A stretch of 64,000 nucleotides of DNA from Ideonella sp. (GCF_016702655.1 NZ_JADJDO010000039.1:186001-250000); one strand, 5' to 3'. Positions 8,296 through 17,561 are shown, numbered from the stretch's first letter. Made by a program: numbers and translations. The notes: generated from the sequence alone by a model not told the origin.

Positions 8296-9540
8296 CTACT
8301 TTCCCTCGGCCTTCGCGGCGGGTTGCGAGGCTGGGGGCGCGGCCTTGCCCGCGGCGTCCGGCTTCGGCGCGGCAGCGGCAGCGGCCGTGGTCGGATTGAC
8401 CTTCGAGCCCGGGCGGGCCTTCTGGATGCCGTCGACGATCACCCGTTCGCCGGGTTTCAGGCCCTCGCGCACGATCAGCAGGTCGCCGACCGGCTCGGAG
8501 GGCTGGATCGTGCGCAGCGCGACCATGTTGTCGGCGCCGACCACGAGCACGGTCTGCATGCCCTGGATCTCCTGCACCGCGCGCCTCGGAATCAGGATCG
8601 CGTCCTTGGCCGTCTCGACGACCGCGCGAATGCGACCGAACTGCCCGGGGCGCAGCCGGCCATCGGGGTTCGGGAACTCGGCCGAGAAGGTCAGCGTGCC
8701 GGTCTTCTGATCCACCGCGCGATCGACGATGACGAGCTTGCCCTTGTACGGATGGGCGCTGCCGTCGATCAGGATCAGCTCCAATTGCCCGGCACTCCTG
8801 CCTTGCTCCTTGGCCTGGGCGAAGAAGCGCAGGTACTCGGCCTCGCTGATGGTCGCGTTGACGCGGATCGGATCGATGCTCGACACGGTGTCGAGCAAGG
8901 TGGCGTCGCCCTTGCCGACGAGGTTGCCGGGCGCCACCAGACGCTTGCCGATCAGGCCCGCAAGCGGCGAGCGGATCGTGGTGTAGCTCAGGTCCAGTTC
9001 CGCCGCGACGACATCGGCGCGTGCGGCCTGCACGTTCGCCTTGGCGGCCAGCAGATTGGCCGCAGCGTTGTCGTAGTCCTGCTGCGGCACCGCCCTGCGC
9101 TCGGCGAGTGGCTTCAGGCGCCGCTCGTCGGTCTCGGCCTTGCCGAGCTGGGCCTGCGCGATCTCGAGCTGGGCCTTGGCCTGCTGCAGCTTGGCCTCGA
9201 ACTCGCGCTTGTCGAGCGTGAACAGCAACTGGTCCTTCTTGACCATCGTGCCCTCGGTGAAGTGCTGCGCCTGCAGGAAGGCTTGCACCCGGGCGCGGAT
9301 CTCCACCGTCTCCCGGGCGTCGGTCTGGGCCACGAATTCGCCATAGATCGGGACTGTCTTCTGCACGACGTCGGTGACCACCACCGCAGGCGGCGGCGGG
9401 GCGGCGGCCGCCGGCTTGGCCTTGTCGGCTTCCTTGCCGCCACCGCAGGCGGCCAGCGAGACGACCAACGACACCGCCCCGAGCATGCCCCCCACTCCGA
9501 GCCTGGACCGACCTGTCGGGAACCACGGCGAACCAGCCAT
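8296..9540 (-). CDS. RND efflux periplasmic adaptor (MexA/AcrA type), lipoprotein
   Basis: The 414-residue membrane-fusion protein would bridge the pump and the outer-membrane channel. Seen: a lipoprotein signal with lipobox SLAAC near residue 28, a lipoyl-like half motif, a coiled-coil hairpin (AKLQQAKAQLEIAQAQLGKAETDERR), the second lipoyl half SYTTIRSPLAGLIGKR, and beta-barrel and membrane-proximal domains. The C-terminus is an Ala/Pro/Lys-rich tail. ATG 9540 follows a good GGAGAAAGAG ribosome-binding site. It is first in a three-gene operon (adaptor, permease, channel) and 74 bp downstream of ppk2 on the same strand. Substrates cannot be told from sequence. Confidence 0.93.
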   Translation of the reverse strand: MAGSPWFPTGRSRLGVGGMLGAVSLVVSLAACGGGKEADKAKPAAAAPPPPAVVVTDVVQKTVPIYGEFVAQTDARETVEIRARVQAFLQAQHFTEGTMVKKDQLLFTLDKREFEAKLQQAKAQLEIAQAQLGKAETDERRLKPLAERRAVPQQDYDNAAANLLAAKANVQAARADVVAAELDLSYTTIRSPLAGLIGKRLVAPGNLVGKGDATLLDTVSSIDPIRVNATISEAEYLRFFAQAKEQGRSAGQLELILIDGSAHPYKGKLVIVDRAVDQKTGTLTFSAEFPNPDGRLRPGQFGRIRAVVETAKDAILIPRRAVQEIQGMQTVLVVGADNMVALRTIQPSEPVGDLLIVREGLKPGERVIVDGIQKARPGSKVNPTTAAAAAAPKPDAAGKAAPPASQPAAKAEGK

Positions 9541-9614
9541 CTCTTTCTCCTGTGGGAGGTACTGCAAATGATCAATCGACATGGACATCGCTCGCGCAGC
9601 GCCGCAGCGCATCG

Positions 9615-10463
9615 TCAGAACAGCTCGGGCACGATGCGCAGCGGGTGGTCGCTCTCGACGTAGTCCCCGCTCTTCTGGCGCTTGGGCAGCACGATCTTCT
9701 CGCGCGGGAGCTCTTCGTAGGGCACCTTCTCCAGCAGGTGGCTGATGATGTTCAGGCGCACGTTGCGCTTGCGGTCGGACTGGGCCACGAACCACGGCGC
9801 GTGTTCGGTGTCGCTCGCCGCGAACATCGAGTCGCGGGCGCGCGAGTAGTCGTACCAGCGGCTGTAGGACTTCAGGTCCATCGGCGAAAGCTTCCAGATC
9901 TTGCGTCCGTCCTCGAAGCGCGACTTCAGCCGTCGTGTCTGCTCGTCGGGATTCACCTCGAGCCAGTACTTGAGCAGGATCACGCCCGAGGCGACGATCG
10001 CGCGCTCGACCAGCGGTATCGCGCGCAGGAAGGCGTCGGCCTGCTCGTCGCTGCAAAAGCCCATCACCCGCTCGACGCCGGCGCGGTTGTACCAGCTGCG
10101 GTCGAAGATCACGACCTCGCCGCCGGCCGGAAGGTGCGAGAGGTAGCGCTGCATGTACATCTGGCTCTTCTCGCGCTCGGTCGGCGCCGGCAGCGCGACG
10201 ACGCGGAACACGCGCGGGCTCACGCGCTCGGTGATGGCCTTGATCGTGCCGCCCTTGCCGGCGCCGTCGCGGCCCTCGAACAGGATGCACACCTTCAATC
10301 CCTTGTGCACCACCCACTCCTGCAGCTTGACCAGCTCGACGTGCAGCTTCTTCAGTGCGCGGTCGTAGTCCTTGCCGGACAGCTCGGACTTCCCGGTTTC
10401 GGTCGCCTTCGCAGCAACCGGATTCGCAGGTGCTTCGACCTTGTCGTTGCGCTTCTTGCCCAT
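9615..10463 (-). CDS. ppk2: Polyphosphate kinase 2 family protein
   Basis: PPK2 enzymes move phosphate between polyphosphate and nucleotides, in most members favouring ADP or GDP phosphorylation. The 282-residue protein has the single-domain PPK2 layout: Walker A EGRDGAGKGG (63-72), Walker B with lid FDRSWYNRAGVERV (120-133), and family motifs KSYSRWYDYSRARD and ERVSPRVFRVVALPAP. The N-terminal 30 residues are a polar tail. A hairpin in the leader (10499-10507 with 10532-10540) overlaps a -10-like GATAAT on this strand. It sits among CYTH and Ppx genes, supporting a polyphosphate role. Confidence 0.95.
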   Translation of the reverse strand: MGKKRNDKVEAPANPVAAKATETGKSELSGKDYDRALKKLHVELVKLQEWVVHKGLKVCILFEGRDGAGKGGTIKAITERVSPRVFRVVALPAPTEREKSQMYMQRYLSHLPAGGEVVIFDRSWYNRAGVERVMGFCSDEQADAFLRAIPLVERAIVASGVILLKYWLEVNPDEQTRRLKSRFEDGRKIWKLSPMDLKSYSRWYDYSRARDSMFAASDTEHAPWFVAQSDRKRNVRLNIISHLLEKVPYEELPREKIVLPKRQKSGDYVESDHPLRIVPELF

Positions 10464-10709
10464 CGTCGATTTCTCCAGTGTCAGTGGTTCGTTTCAGCAG
10501 CGGCCCGGCATAGGTGGGGCCGCGTGATTATCGGGCCGCTTTGTTTCGTCTCATGCACTGCAGTGGCCAAGCGCGGCGTGCGTACCCGCGCGCGCGAACC
10601 CCCGCCCGCCGTGCACAATCGAACGGTGCCGGTGGCCTTCGTGCGCCGGCCGGTTCCGGGCTGGCGCCATGCCAGCGCTACATCCCGTTCGACCCTGGCC
10701 GGAAGTCCC

Positions 10710-11375
10710 ATGACCGAACCCCTCGCAGAATCCCGCAGTGCCGCCGTGCTCGACCCGATCGAACGCATCTCCGAAGTGCTGTTCGGGCTCTTCATGGTGC
10801 TGACCTTCACCGGGACCTTGAGCGTGGCCGACAGCGGGCGCGACGAAGTCCGCGACATGCTGGTTGCCGCGATCGGCTGCAACATCGCCTGGGGCTTCGT
10901 CGATGGCGTGATGTACGTGCTGCGCAACCTCGTCACGCGCGCGCGCACGGCGACGATGATGCGCGCGGTGCGCGAGGCTGCCGACCCGGCGCGGGCGCAC
11001 GCCATCATCAGCCAGGAGATCGGCAACGTTTCCCGCGTGCTCGGCGCGCCTGAGTTCGAGCGCATGCGGCGCTGGATCCTCGACCAGCCAGCGTCGGCGA
11101 ACTCGACGCCACGCGTGACGCTTCGCGATCTGCAGGGGGCGGTTGCGGTATTCGCGCTGGTGTTCCTGTCGACCTTTCCCGTGGTGTTGCCCTTCGTCTT
11201 CATCGCCGACGCGGACGTGGCCAAGCGCGCGTCGGCCGCGGTCGCCATCGGGATGCTCTTCGCCTGCGGCTTCGCCTGGGGCCGCTATGCGGGGCTCAAG
11301 GCCTGGCGCACGGGCCTGGTCATGGTCCTGCTCGGGCTGGGCGTGGAGGCGATCGTCATCGCGCTCGGCGGCTGA
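10710..11375 (+). CDS. VIT/CCC1-like multi-pass membrane protein
   Basis: The 221-residue protein has about five hydrophobic segments: two near the N-terminus (EVLFGLFMVLTFTGTLSV and MLVAAIGCNIAWGFVDGVM), a soluble helical stretch (about 70-130), then three at the C-terminus. The order and the amphipathic insert resemble the VIT1/CCC1 family of Fe/Mn transporters, but transport is inferred. The start is taken at ATG 10710; the frame is open upstream, and a GTG at 10626 follows a -10-like CACAAT. It is convergent with the CYTH gene and lies inside the polyphosphate group. Confidence 0.7.
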   Translation: MTEPLAESRSAAVLDPIERISEVLFGLFMVLTFTGTLSVADSGRDEVRDMLVAAIGCNIAWGFVDGVMYVLRNLVTRARTATMMRAVREAADPARAHAIISQEIGNVSRVLGAPEFERMRRWILDQPASANSTPRVTLRDLQGAVAVFALVFLSTFPVVLPFVFIADADVAKRASAAVAIGMLFACGFAWGRYAGLKAWRTGLVMVLLGLGVEAIVIALGG

Positions 11376-11398
11376 GCGCCGGTCGCGGCGACCTGCCT

Positions 11399-12274
11399 TC
11401 ATCCGGCGACCTGGCGCAGCATGGCGCCGAAGAAATCGATCGCGGTCTTGGTCTTGGGCTCCTGCTTCGCGCCCAGCGCGATGCCGCGGTCGGCCAGATA
11501 GGTCCTGAACGCGTGGCCGACGTTGAAGGTTTCCTCCGGCAGACACTTGGTCGAGACCTCGAGGATGCGCGTGTCATCGGGGTAGAACCACACCTCGATC
11601 GTGAGCGGGCGGTCGAAGTTCTTCGGCTGGTGCTTGGCCTTGAGCAGGAAGGTGGGCCCCAGCACGACGAGTTGGTCCAGCGTCACGCCGGACGGTGCGT
11701 GCTGCCTGAAGAAGGCACGTTGTTCCTTGGACAGGATCTTCGACAACGCGAGCGTTCCGTCGGCAACGTCCTGCACCTCGCGCCCGGTGCACAAGCCCTT
11801 GTACGACGCCGAGCACACGTAGCCGCCCGGCATCACGTCCACCTCGACCTTGAACGCCGCCGAACGGCGCAGTTCGGGGTCGATCGTGTCCGGCTCCACC
11901 GGCCTCAGCTTGACCACGGTGTCGGCGCGCCCGCCCTGGATGCGGCGCGCCCGCACGACGACACCGGCCCGGTTCAACGCCAGGTCGGGCGTGTCGAAGT
12001 AGAAGGCCTGGCGCGGCTGCGCCTCGACCGGGTCGAGCCCGATGCTCCTGACCGTCGCGCGGTGGCCGCCCATCGGTATCGACAGCTTGAGCTCGACACT
12101 GTTCGAGCCCTTGCCGAGCTGGATGATCCTCATGACATCCTCGCCGGACAGCGGCTTCGCGACTTCGGTCGTCGCGGCCTTGGCCGCCTTGCGCGCCGGG
12201 GCTGCCTTGGCAGCGGCCTTGCGCTTCACGGGCGCGGCGGTTCGGGGGGTCTCGGCGGGGGTTTCGGTGGCCAT
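11399..12274 (-). CDS. CYTH/triphosphate-tunnel domain protein
   Basis: The 291-residue protein starts at ATG 12274 after an AGGAGA site. Residues 1-60 are Ala/Lys-rich and disordered (KRKAAAKAAPARKAAKAA), followed by a tunnel-fold domain. Alternating charged strands typical of CYTH enzymes are visible: VELKLSI, a FYFDTPDLALNRAGVVVRAR strand pair, VVKLRPVE and FKVEVDVMPG. CYTH/TTM proteins bind or split triphosphate-containing compounds, and the related yeast Vtc4 domain makes polyphosphate. Reaction unknown here. It lies 53 bp downstream of a gene that itself contains a CYTH-like domain fused to a Ppx domain. Confidence 0.75.
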   Translation of the reverse strand: MATETPAETPRTAAPVKRKAAAKAAPARKAAKAATTEVAKPLSGEDVMRIIQLGKGSNSVELKLSIPMGGHRATVRSIGLDPVEAQPRQAFYFDTPDLALNRAGVVVRARRIQGGRADTVVKLRPVEPDTIDPELRRSAAFKVEVDVMPGGYVCSASYKGLCTGREVQDVADGTLALSKILSKEQRAFFRQHAPSGVTLDQLVVLGPTFLLKAKHQPKNFDRPLTIEVWFYPDDTRILEVSTKCLPEETFNVGHAFRTYLADRGIALGAKQEPKTKTAIDFFGAMLRQVAG

Positions 12275-12327
12275 GTTGAAGTCTCCTGAGGCTATCGGTG
12301 TCGGGATTGTCCGCTGGCGCGGCCGCA

Positions 12328-13824
12328 TCACTGGCTGCCGAACCGTTCGGCGAGCACACCATGGCGCAGCCCGCGGTCGCTGACCGTGAGTTGCGGCTTG
12401 CCGAGCTTTTCCATCACGGTGCGCACGATGCAGGCACCGGCGAGGATGACCTCCGCGCGCTTGGGTTGCAGGCCGACGATGCGCCGGCGCGCATCGGCGT
12501 CGCGCGTGCGGTACAGCTCGATCTGGCGGTCGATCTCGGCGCGGTCGAGCACGGTGCCCTGCACCACGTCGGGGTCGTAGTTCGCCAGGCCGTGGCGAAC
12601 CGCGGCGAGGTTGGTCACCGCCCCGCCCATCGCCGCGAGCGCGTCGGGCGCCGCACGGCCGTCGAGGCGCGACAGGTCCGATGCGATCGCCGCCAGCGCC
12701 TCGCGCAGCGTCTGGTCCGACACCTCGCGGTCCAGCCGGAAGCGCTCGGTATAGCGCACCGCGCCGACATCGACGCTGAAGCGCTCGTCGATCACGGCGT
12801 CATGGCCGAAGGTGAACTGCGAGCTGCCGCCGCCGGTGTCGAAGATCACGAGCGAGCCCCGCTCGAGCCCGAGCCCGGCGCGGGCGGAGACGAAGGCCAG
12901 CCGGGCCTCCTCGTCGCCCGAGATGATCTCGATCGCCACGCCGCTCTTCGCGCGTACGGCGCCCGCGACCTGCGCGCCGTTGGATGCCATGCGCAGGCCG
13001 GCGGTGCCGACGGCGGCGATCGCGCGCACGCCGTGGCGGCGGGCCTCGTCGGCCATGTCGGCGACGCCCGCAACCGCACGGTCGCGCGCGCTGTCGATGA
13101 TCGCGCCGCCGGGGCCCAGGCCTTCGCCGAGGCGCGTGATCTCCGCGCGGTCGACGAGCGTGCGCCAGGCGCCGCCCGCAGCCCGCTCGGCGACGATGAA
13201 CTTGATCGAGTTGGTGCCGGCGTCGACCACCGCAAATCGCTCGGGCGTGCCGTCGACCATCGCCGCCAGCCCGCGCGGGTAGCTGGTATTGACCCAATCG
13301 CCCAGGCCGAGGCCGCGCACCGCGGCGATCACCGCCGCCGCATCTTCCGATTCCACCGCCAGCGTGCGCGTGGTCCGGCCAGCCGCCGTCACCTCCGACA
13401 ACTCGGCAGTACAACCGCCGATGACGTAACGCACGCGCCGCTTGTGCACCGGCACGCCGCGCACCGGCCCGCCGCCAGCGGCGAAGCGGGACATGAAGTC
13501 GGCCTGCGTGAGCGCGTCGGGCACCGGATCGGGCAGCGGCAGCCCCAGCGCCTGCAGCACCTGCGCCAGCTCGGCGGCCGACATCGGGAAGCTGGCCTTC
13601 ATCACCGGCGTCCACTGCTCCAGCCCGTCGGCATCGACCTCGCGCAGCACCTTGATGTCCATCAGCGCGTCGCGCACCTTGACGTTCGCGCCCGCGTCGG
13701 ACAGCAGGTAGAGCTCGTCGCTCTCCTGCACCCCGGTCGGCGACAACGACGCGATGTGCGCCTCGGCCGGCCCGAAGCGCTCGCCGAACGAACGCCATTC
13801 CCAACGCGGCCTGATCTCGGCCAT
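12328..13824 (-). CDS. CYTH-like domain fused to Ppx/GppA phosphatase
   Basis: The 498-residue protein starts at ATG 13824 (GAGGGGAGC upstream). Residues 1 to about 190 form a CYTH-like domain: WEWRSF, ELYLLSDAGANVKVRDALMDIKVL, KRRVRYVIGG and TAELSEV show the alternating charged strands. Residues about 197-498 form an exopolyphosphatase/pppGpp phosphatase domain with phosphate loops VVDAGTNSIKFIV and IFDTGGGSSQFTF, plus GTAGLRMASN, ISGDEEARLAF and MGGAVTNLAAV. The Ppx half lacks the C-terminal HD domain of long Ppx proteins. Hydrolysis of polyphosphate or pppGpp is inferred; the fusion may sense and hydrolyse the same polymer. It lies 14 bp after the SulP gene. Confidence 0.85.
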   Translation of the reverse strand: MAEIRPRWEWRSFGERFGPAEAHIASLSPTGVQESDELYLLSDAGANVKVRDALMDIKVLREVDADGLEQWTPVMKASFPMSAAELAQVLQALGLPLPDPVPDALTQADFMSRFAAGGGPVRGVPVHKRRVRYVIGGCTAELSEVTAAGRTTRTLAVESEDAAAVIAAVRGLGLGDWVNTSYPRGLAAMVDGTPERFAVVDAGTNSIKFIVAERAAGGAWRTLVDRAEITRLGEGLGPGGAIIDSARDRAVAGVADMADEARRHGVRAIAAVGTAGLRMASNGAQVAGAVRAKSGVAIEIISGDEEARLAFVSARAGLGLERGSLVIFDTGGGSSQFTFGHDAVIDERFSVDVGAVRYTERFRLDREVSDQTLREALAAIASDLSRLDGRAAPDALAAMGGAVTNLAAVRHGLANYDPDVVQGTVLDRAEIDRQIELYRTRDADARRRIVGLQPKRAEVILAGACIVRTVMEKLGKPQLTVSDRGLRHGVLAERFGSQ

Positions 13825-13838
13825 GCTTGCTCCCCTCT

Positions 13839-15591
13839 TCAGTCCGAATCCGATGGATGGCCCACGGACGCCTGCCCCTGATGATGCGCGATGGCCGCAC
13901 GGGCGTTGAAGAACATGCGCTTGGCGCCGAGTTGCCGGTCGAACCCGGCGTGGCGCACGACCTCGAGCACGCTCGGGTTCAGCCCGGCCAGCCACAGCGT
14001 GACGCCGCGCTCGGCCAGCTTCTTCTCGCCCTCGATCAGCGCCTGCAGCGCCGAGTATTCGATGTCGGGCACGCGGCTCAGGTCGAGCACCAGCACGCGC
14101 GGCTGGTGCTGCCCGACGAGCGCCTCGATCTGCTCGCCGACGTTGCGCGCGTTGACGAAGAACAGCCGCCCCTCGGGACGCACGATCAGCAGGCCCTCGA
14201 AAGTCTCGTCGTCGGGGTGTTCGGCCGACAGCGGCCGCAGCACGTCGGCGCCGCGCTTGCGGCCGACGACCGAGATGCGCGGGTTCGCGGCCTGGCTCGC
14301 CAGCCCGATCATCGACACGATGATCGCGACGACGATGCCCTTCAAGGTGCCGAACACCAGCACGCCGGCGCACGCCACCAGCGCCCAGCGGAACTCCATC
14401 GTGCGCACGCTGCGGATGGCGCGGAACTCCGCCGGCTCGATCAGCCCGACCGAATAGACGATCACGATCGCCGCCAGCACCGCGTTCGGCAGCAGCCCGA
14501 GGGCAGGCGCGAGCAGCAGCATCGTCGCCAGCGCGGCCGCGGCGGTGACGAGCGAGGCCTTCTGCGAGCGCCCGCCGGCGGCGCTCACCACCGCCGATTG
14601 CGACGTGCCGCCGCCGGCCGGCATCGCGCCGAGCAGTGCGCCGCCGATATTGGCCGCGCCGGTGGCGACCAGTTCGCGGTTGGCGTTGATCGGCGGATCC
14701 GACGACTTCGCGAACGCGCGGCCGGCCGCGATCGTCTCGGTGAAGCTCATCAGCGCGATACCCAAGGCGCCGGGCGCCAGGTCGGCGATCAGCCCCAGGT
14801 CGGGCAGCGTCACTGCCGGCAGGCCCTGCGGGATCAGGCCGACAATGCCGACCCCCTGCGCCTGCAGGCCGAGCCACCACGACGCGGCAATGCCGCCCGC
14901 CACCGCCACCAGCGGCGCCGGCGAATGCGGCCACAGGCGCTCCATGCCGATCAGCACGGCGAAGGTGGCCAGCGCCAGCACGAGCGTCAGCCAGCGAGGT
15001 CTGGGGCAGGTGCTGCACGAGGCTGAGCAGATCGGCGAAGAAGCCCTGCTTGGTGATGTGCAGACCGAGGAGCTTGGGCACCTGGTCGAGCACGATCACG
15101 AGCCCGATGCCGGCCTTGAAGCCGGTGAGCACCGGCGTGGAGATGAAGTTGGCGACGAAGCCCAGGCGCAGCACCGCCGCCGCCATCAGCATCACGCCGA
15201 CCAGCAGTGCCAGCGTGGCCGTGGCCGTGACGAGTTTCGCCGCGTCGCCGTCGGGCACGACCAAGCCGAGCTGCGTACCGGCGAGGATCGCGAGCGTCGT
15301 GGTCGAGCTGACGCTGAGCACGCGCGAGCTGCCGAGCAGCGCGTAGATCACCATCGGCACCAGCGCGGTGTACAGCCCCACCGCCACCGGCAGGCCGGCC
15401 ACGGTGGCGTAGGCCATCGCCTTGGGCAGCACCACCGCGGCGGCGGTGAGGCCGGCGACCACGTCGAAGCGCAGTGTGGCAGCGCCCGTCCGGTCCGCTG
15501 GCGCACTCGCGGGCGGCATCGTCATGGGATCAATGCCGGGGCTCGACGGCTTAGGACCGTGCTTCCGGCGCGCCGGATCGCGTTCGACCAC
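13839..15591 (-). pseudogene. SulP-family anion transporter with STAS domain, one frame break
   Basis: Inner-membrane anion permease of the SLC26/SulP family. The N-terminal half (15591 to about 15000) holds the first membrane helices with FDVVAGLTAAAVVLPKAMAY and GFKAGIGLVIVLDQVPKLLG. Near 14994-14996 one extra base moves the frame: HLPQTS is followed in the new frame by WLTLVLALATFAVLIG. The remainder is intact, with further helices and a C-terminal STAS domain (LVLDLSRVPDIEYSALQAL). ATG 15591 has an AAAGGAAAG site; ATG 15525 is an alternative. Substrate (sulfate, bicarbonate or other) unknown. It is first in a likely operon with the two CYTH genes. Confidence 0.88.
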
Positions 15592-15677
15592 ATCGGGCTT
15601 TCCTTTGATTCGATGCTACGCCACTGCCCGGACGCTGTCTCGCTTTCGAGCCACCCCGGCCCGCCGCGGCGCGGTCA

Positions 15678-16292
15678 CTACTTCTTTGCCGCTGCCGGCG
15701 GCGCCGGCTCGAGGCTCAGCGCCAGCGCCTGCGTGTAGGTCACCTCGATCTGGTCGCCCTGCTTGACGACCTTGAACTGGTCCGGGTTCTGCACGTTGAG
15801 CGTGGTGACGTTGCCGGTCGGCCCCTTGATCGTGATCGTGCTCTTGGCCGGGTCGACGGCGACGACCTCGGCAATCGCGCTGACCTGGCGCGCCGCGCCC
15901 CCCGCCGGCTTCTCGCCCGGCTTGGACCGCGCCGCCCCCTCGCGTACCTTGACGTCGCCGGCCGCGACGGGGGCCTTCTTCAGCTCCAGCGTCAGCGACT
16001 CCAGATAGCGCGCGACGATCGAGTCGCCGACCTTGATCTCGTCGAAGCGCTTGACTTCGGCACTCGCGACGACGTCGACCACTTCGCCCTTCGCCCCCTT
16101 GAGCTTGAGCGTGCGCGTGGCCTTGTCGATGCCGACGACTTGTGCAGACACCTCCACCGTGCGCGCGGCAGTCGCCTTGCCCGGCTCGCTGACGATGGCT
16201 GCCGCGCCGGTCGAGCCGGATTGCTGCGCCAGCGCGGGTAGGGCAAGAACAGCCGCGATCAGCGGGAGTGCCAGTTTCGATCCGATAGCCAT
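15678..16292 (-). CDS. Periplasmic protein with two OB-like repeats
   Basis: The 204-residue exported protein has a clear signal peptide (LALPLIAAVLALPALA, cleavage near residue 22). The mature part holds two similar blocks of about 60 residues. Each has a beta-rich pattern: VSAQVVGIDKATRTLKLKGA ... VKRFDEIKVGDSIVARY, and IAEVVAVDPAKSTITIKGPT ... FKVVKQGDQIEVTYTQ. Paired strands ending in a GD turn suggest small OB-type barrels. No catalytic motif is seen. It lies between the AraC-type regulator and the SulP gene; a pair of candidate AraC half-sites is located 124-155 bp upstream of its start. Confidence 0.7.
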   Translation of the reverse strand: MAIGSKLALPLIAAVLALPALAQQSGSTGAAAIVSEPGKATAARTVEVSAQVVGIDKATRTLKLKGAKGEVVDVVASAEVKRFDEIKVGDSIVARYLESLTLELKKAPVAAGDVKVREGAARSKPGEKPAGGAARQVSAIAEVVAVDPAKSTITIKGPTGNVTTLNVQNPDQFKVVKQGDQIEVTYTQALALSLEPAPPAAAKK

Positions 16293-16415
16293 CAGGTCTG
16301 CTCCATGGTGAACAAAGGGGTTGCGGCAAGTCCGGACACGCGCGCAACCGTCAGCGCTTGCGGGCGCGGCCGCCGTGGGTCACGAGTATCTGTGCCCGGC
16401 AGCGACACCGCTCGC

Positions 16416-16447
16416 CATTTGCAGACGCTCGCTGGACATTTCAGGAC
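16416..16447 (-). promoter_or_regulatory. Candidate AraC-type operator, direct repeat spaced 21 bp
   Basis: Read on the minus strand, GTCCTGAAATG (16447-16437) is followed 21 bp on by GTCTGCAAATG (16426-16416). Both resemble GTCCGCAAATG, which occurs twice with the same 21-bp step next to the AraC gene start. The site faces the periplasmic-protein gene starting at 16292. Spacing of two helical turns is typical of AraC-family half-sites. Confidence 0.6.
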
Positions 16448-16481
16448 ACCTGACTGGCATCCCAACGCAAGCACAGCCCGG

Positions 16482-17561
16482 TCAGCGCAGCCGCCGCCTG
16501 CGGGCAAGGTGTTGGCTGTGCCAGCGTGCGGGCGTGGTGCCGCTCCAGCGCCGGAACGCGCGCGTGAAGGCGCTGGCGTCGGCATAGCCCAGCATGTCGG
16601 CGATGCGGCGCACCTCGAGCGCCGAATCCTCGAGCAACTGCCGGGCAATCTCGAAGCGGGTTTCGTCGACGAGTGCGCGAAAGCTGGTGCCGAAGGCGGT
16701 CAGATGACGATGCAGCGTGCGGCTGTGCATCGAGAACAGCGCCGCGACGCGGTCGGCGCTGGCGTCGCCCGTCACCAGCGCCGACTGCAGCACGCTGCGC
16801 ACGTGCGCCGGAAAGTCGTCGCCGTGCCTGGCCTCGAGCGCGTCGATCTGCTGCTGCAACAGGCGGCGCAACTCGGGGTCGACGTCGGGCAGCGGACGGC
16901 CCAGCCAACGCGTGGCGAACGCGAGCCCGTACTGCTCGGCGTCGAAGCGCAGCGGGGCATTGAAGATGCGGCGATAGGGCTCGGCGTCCTCGGGCCGGCG
17001 GTGCGCGAAGAAGGCCTCGGTGGGTACCCAGCTGCGGCCGCACAGGTCGCGCATGATGTTGAGCAGCATCGCCGTGCCGCCGTCGCCGAGCTGTTCGGCG
17101 GCCAAGAAGTCCGGCAGACACAGAGTGAGGACCGTCCGCGTGCCTTCGACCGTCAGCTCCAGCCCCGCGCCGCGGCTGTGGAGATGAAGAAACCGGGTGA
17201 CGCTTCGCAACGCTGTGTCCACATCCGGCGAGTACTTCGCGAGCAGACCGACGAGCCCGAGCGAGTTCAACCCGGCATGCCGGCCGACCAGCAGGCCGAA
17301 GTGCGGGCAGCCGGTCCAGGCCGCGCAATGAGCGAGCAGGCGGCTGCGCGCCGCCTGCGAGATGCGGTTGTCCGGGCTGTCGAACAGCGCGGGATCGAGC
17401 CCCAGCTCGGCGAGCACTGCGGCCGGATCGGCACCGAGGCGACGCAGAACTTCGGGAATCGCGAGCACTGAACTGATGCGGACGGTGGCCTTCCGAGTGG
17501 CGACGCCCGGTCTCGACCGTGGCCGCTCGGCTGTCGATGAGTCGATCGATCTCATGCTCAT
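16482..17561 (-). CDS. AraC-family transcriptional regulator
   Basis: The 359-residue protein has an N-terminal ligand-binding region of the type paired with many AraC regulators (VLRRLGADPAAVLAELGLDPALFDSP ... HFGLLVGRHAGLNSLGLVG). The C-terminal double helix-turn-helix (about 265-350) contains SMHSRTLHRHLTAFGTSF and the signature ALEVRRIADMLGYADASAFTRAFRRWSGTTP. The inducer is unknown. ATG 17561 is followed two codons later by another ATG. The region just upstream holds two GTCCGCAAATG copies, so autoregulation is likely. The divergent neighbour is the porin; downstream is the periplasmic-protein gene with the second operator pair. Confidence 0.9.
   Translation of the reverse strand: MSMRSIDSSTAERPRSRPGVATRKATVRISSVLAIPEVLRRLGADPAAVLAELGLDPALFDSPDNRISQAARSRLLAHCAAWTGCPHFGLLVGRHAGLNSLGLVGLLAKYSPDVDTALRSVTRFLHLHSRGAGLELTVEGTRTVLTLCLPDFLAAEQLGDGGTAMLLNIMRDLCGRSWVPTEAFFAHRRPEDAEPYRRIFNAPLRFDAEQYGLAFATRWLGRPLPDVDPELRRLLQQQIDALEARHGDDFPAHVRSVLQSALVTGDASADRVAALFSMHSRTLHRHLTAFGTSFRALVDETRFEIARQLLEDSALEVRRIADMLGYADASAFTRAFRRWSGTTPARWHSQHLARRRRLR

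Noticed and set aside
7024..9663. 879-codon plus-strand frame opposite the efflux adaptor and permease
   Set aside because: Antisense shadow; the minus-strand proteins have full family motifs.
10499..10540. Plus-strand intrinsic terminator between ppk2 and the VIT-like gene
   Set aside because: The 9-bp stem has a 24-nt loop and only TTTGTTT after it, and no plus-strand gene lies upstream; more likely part of the ppk2 leader.
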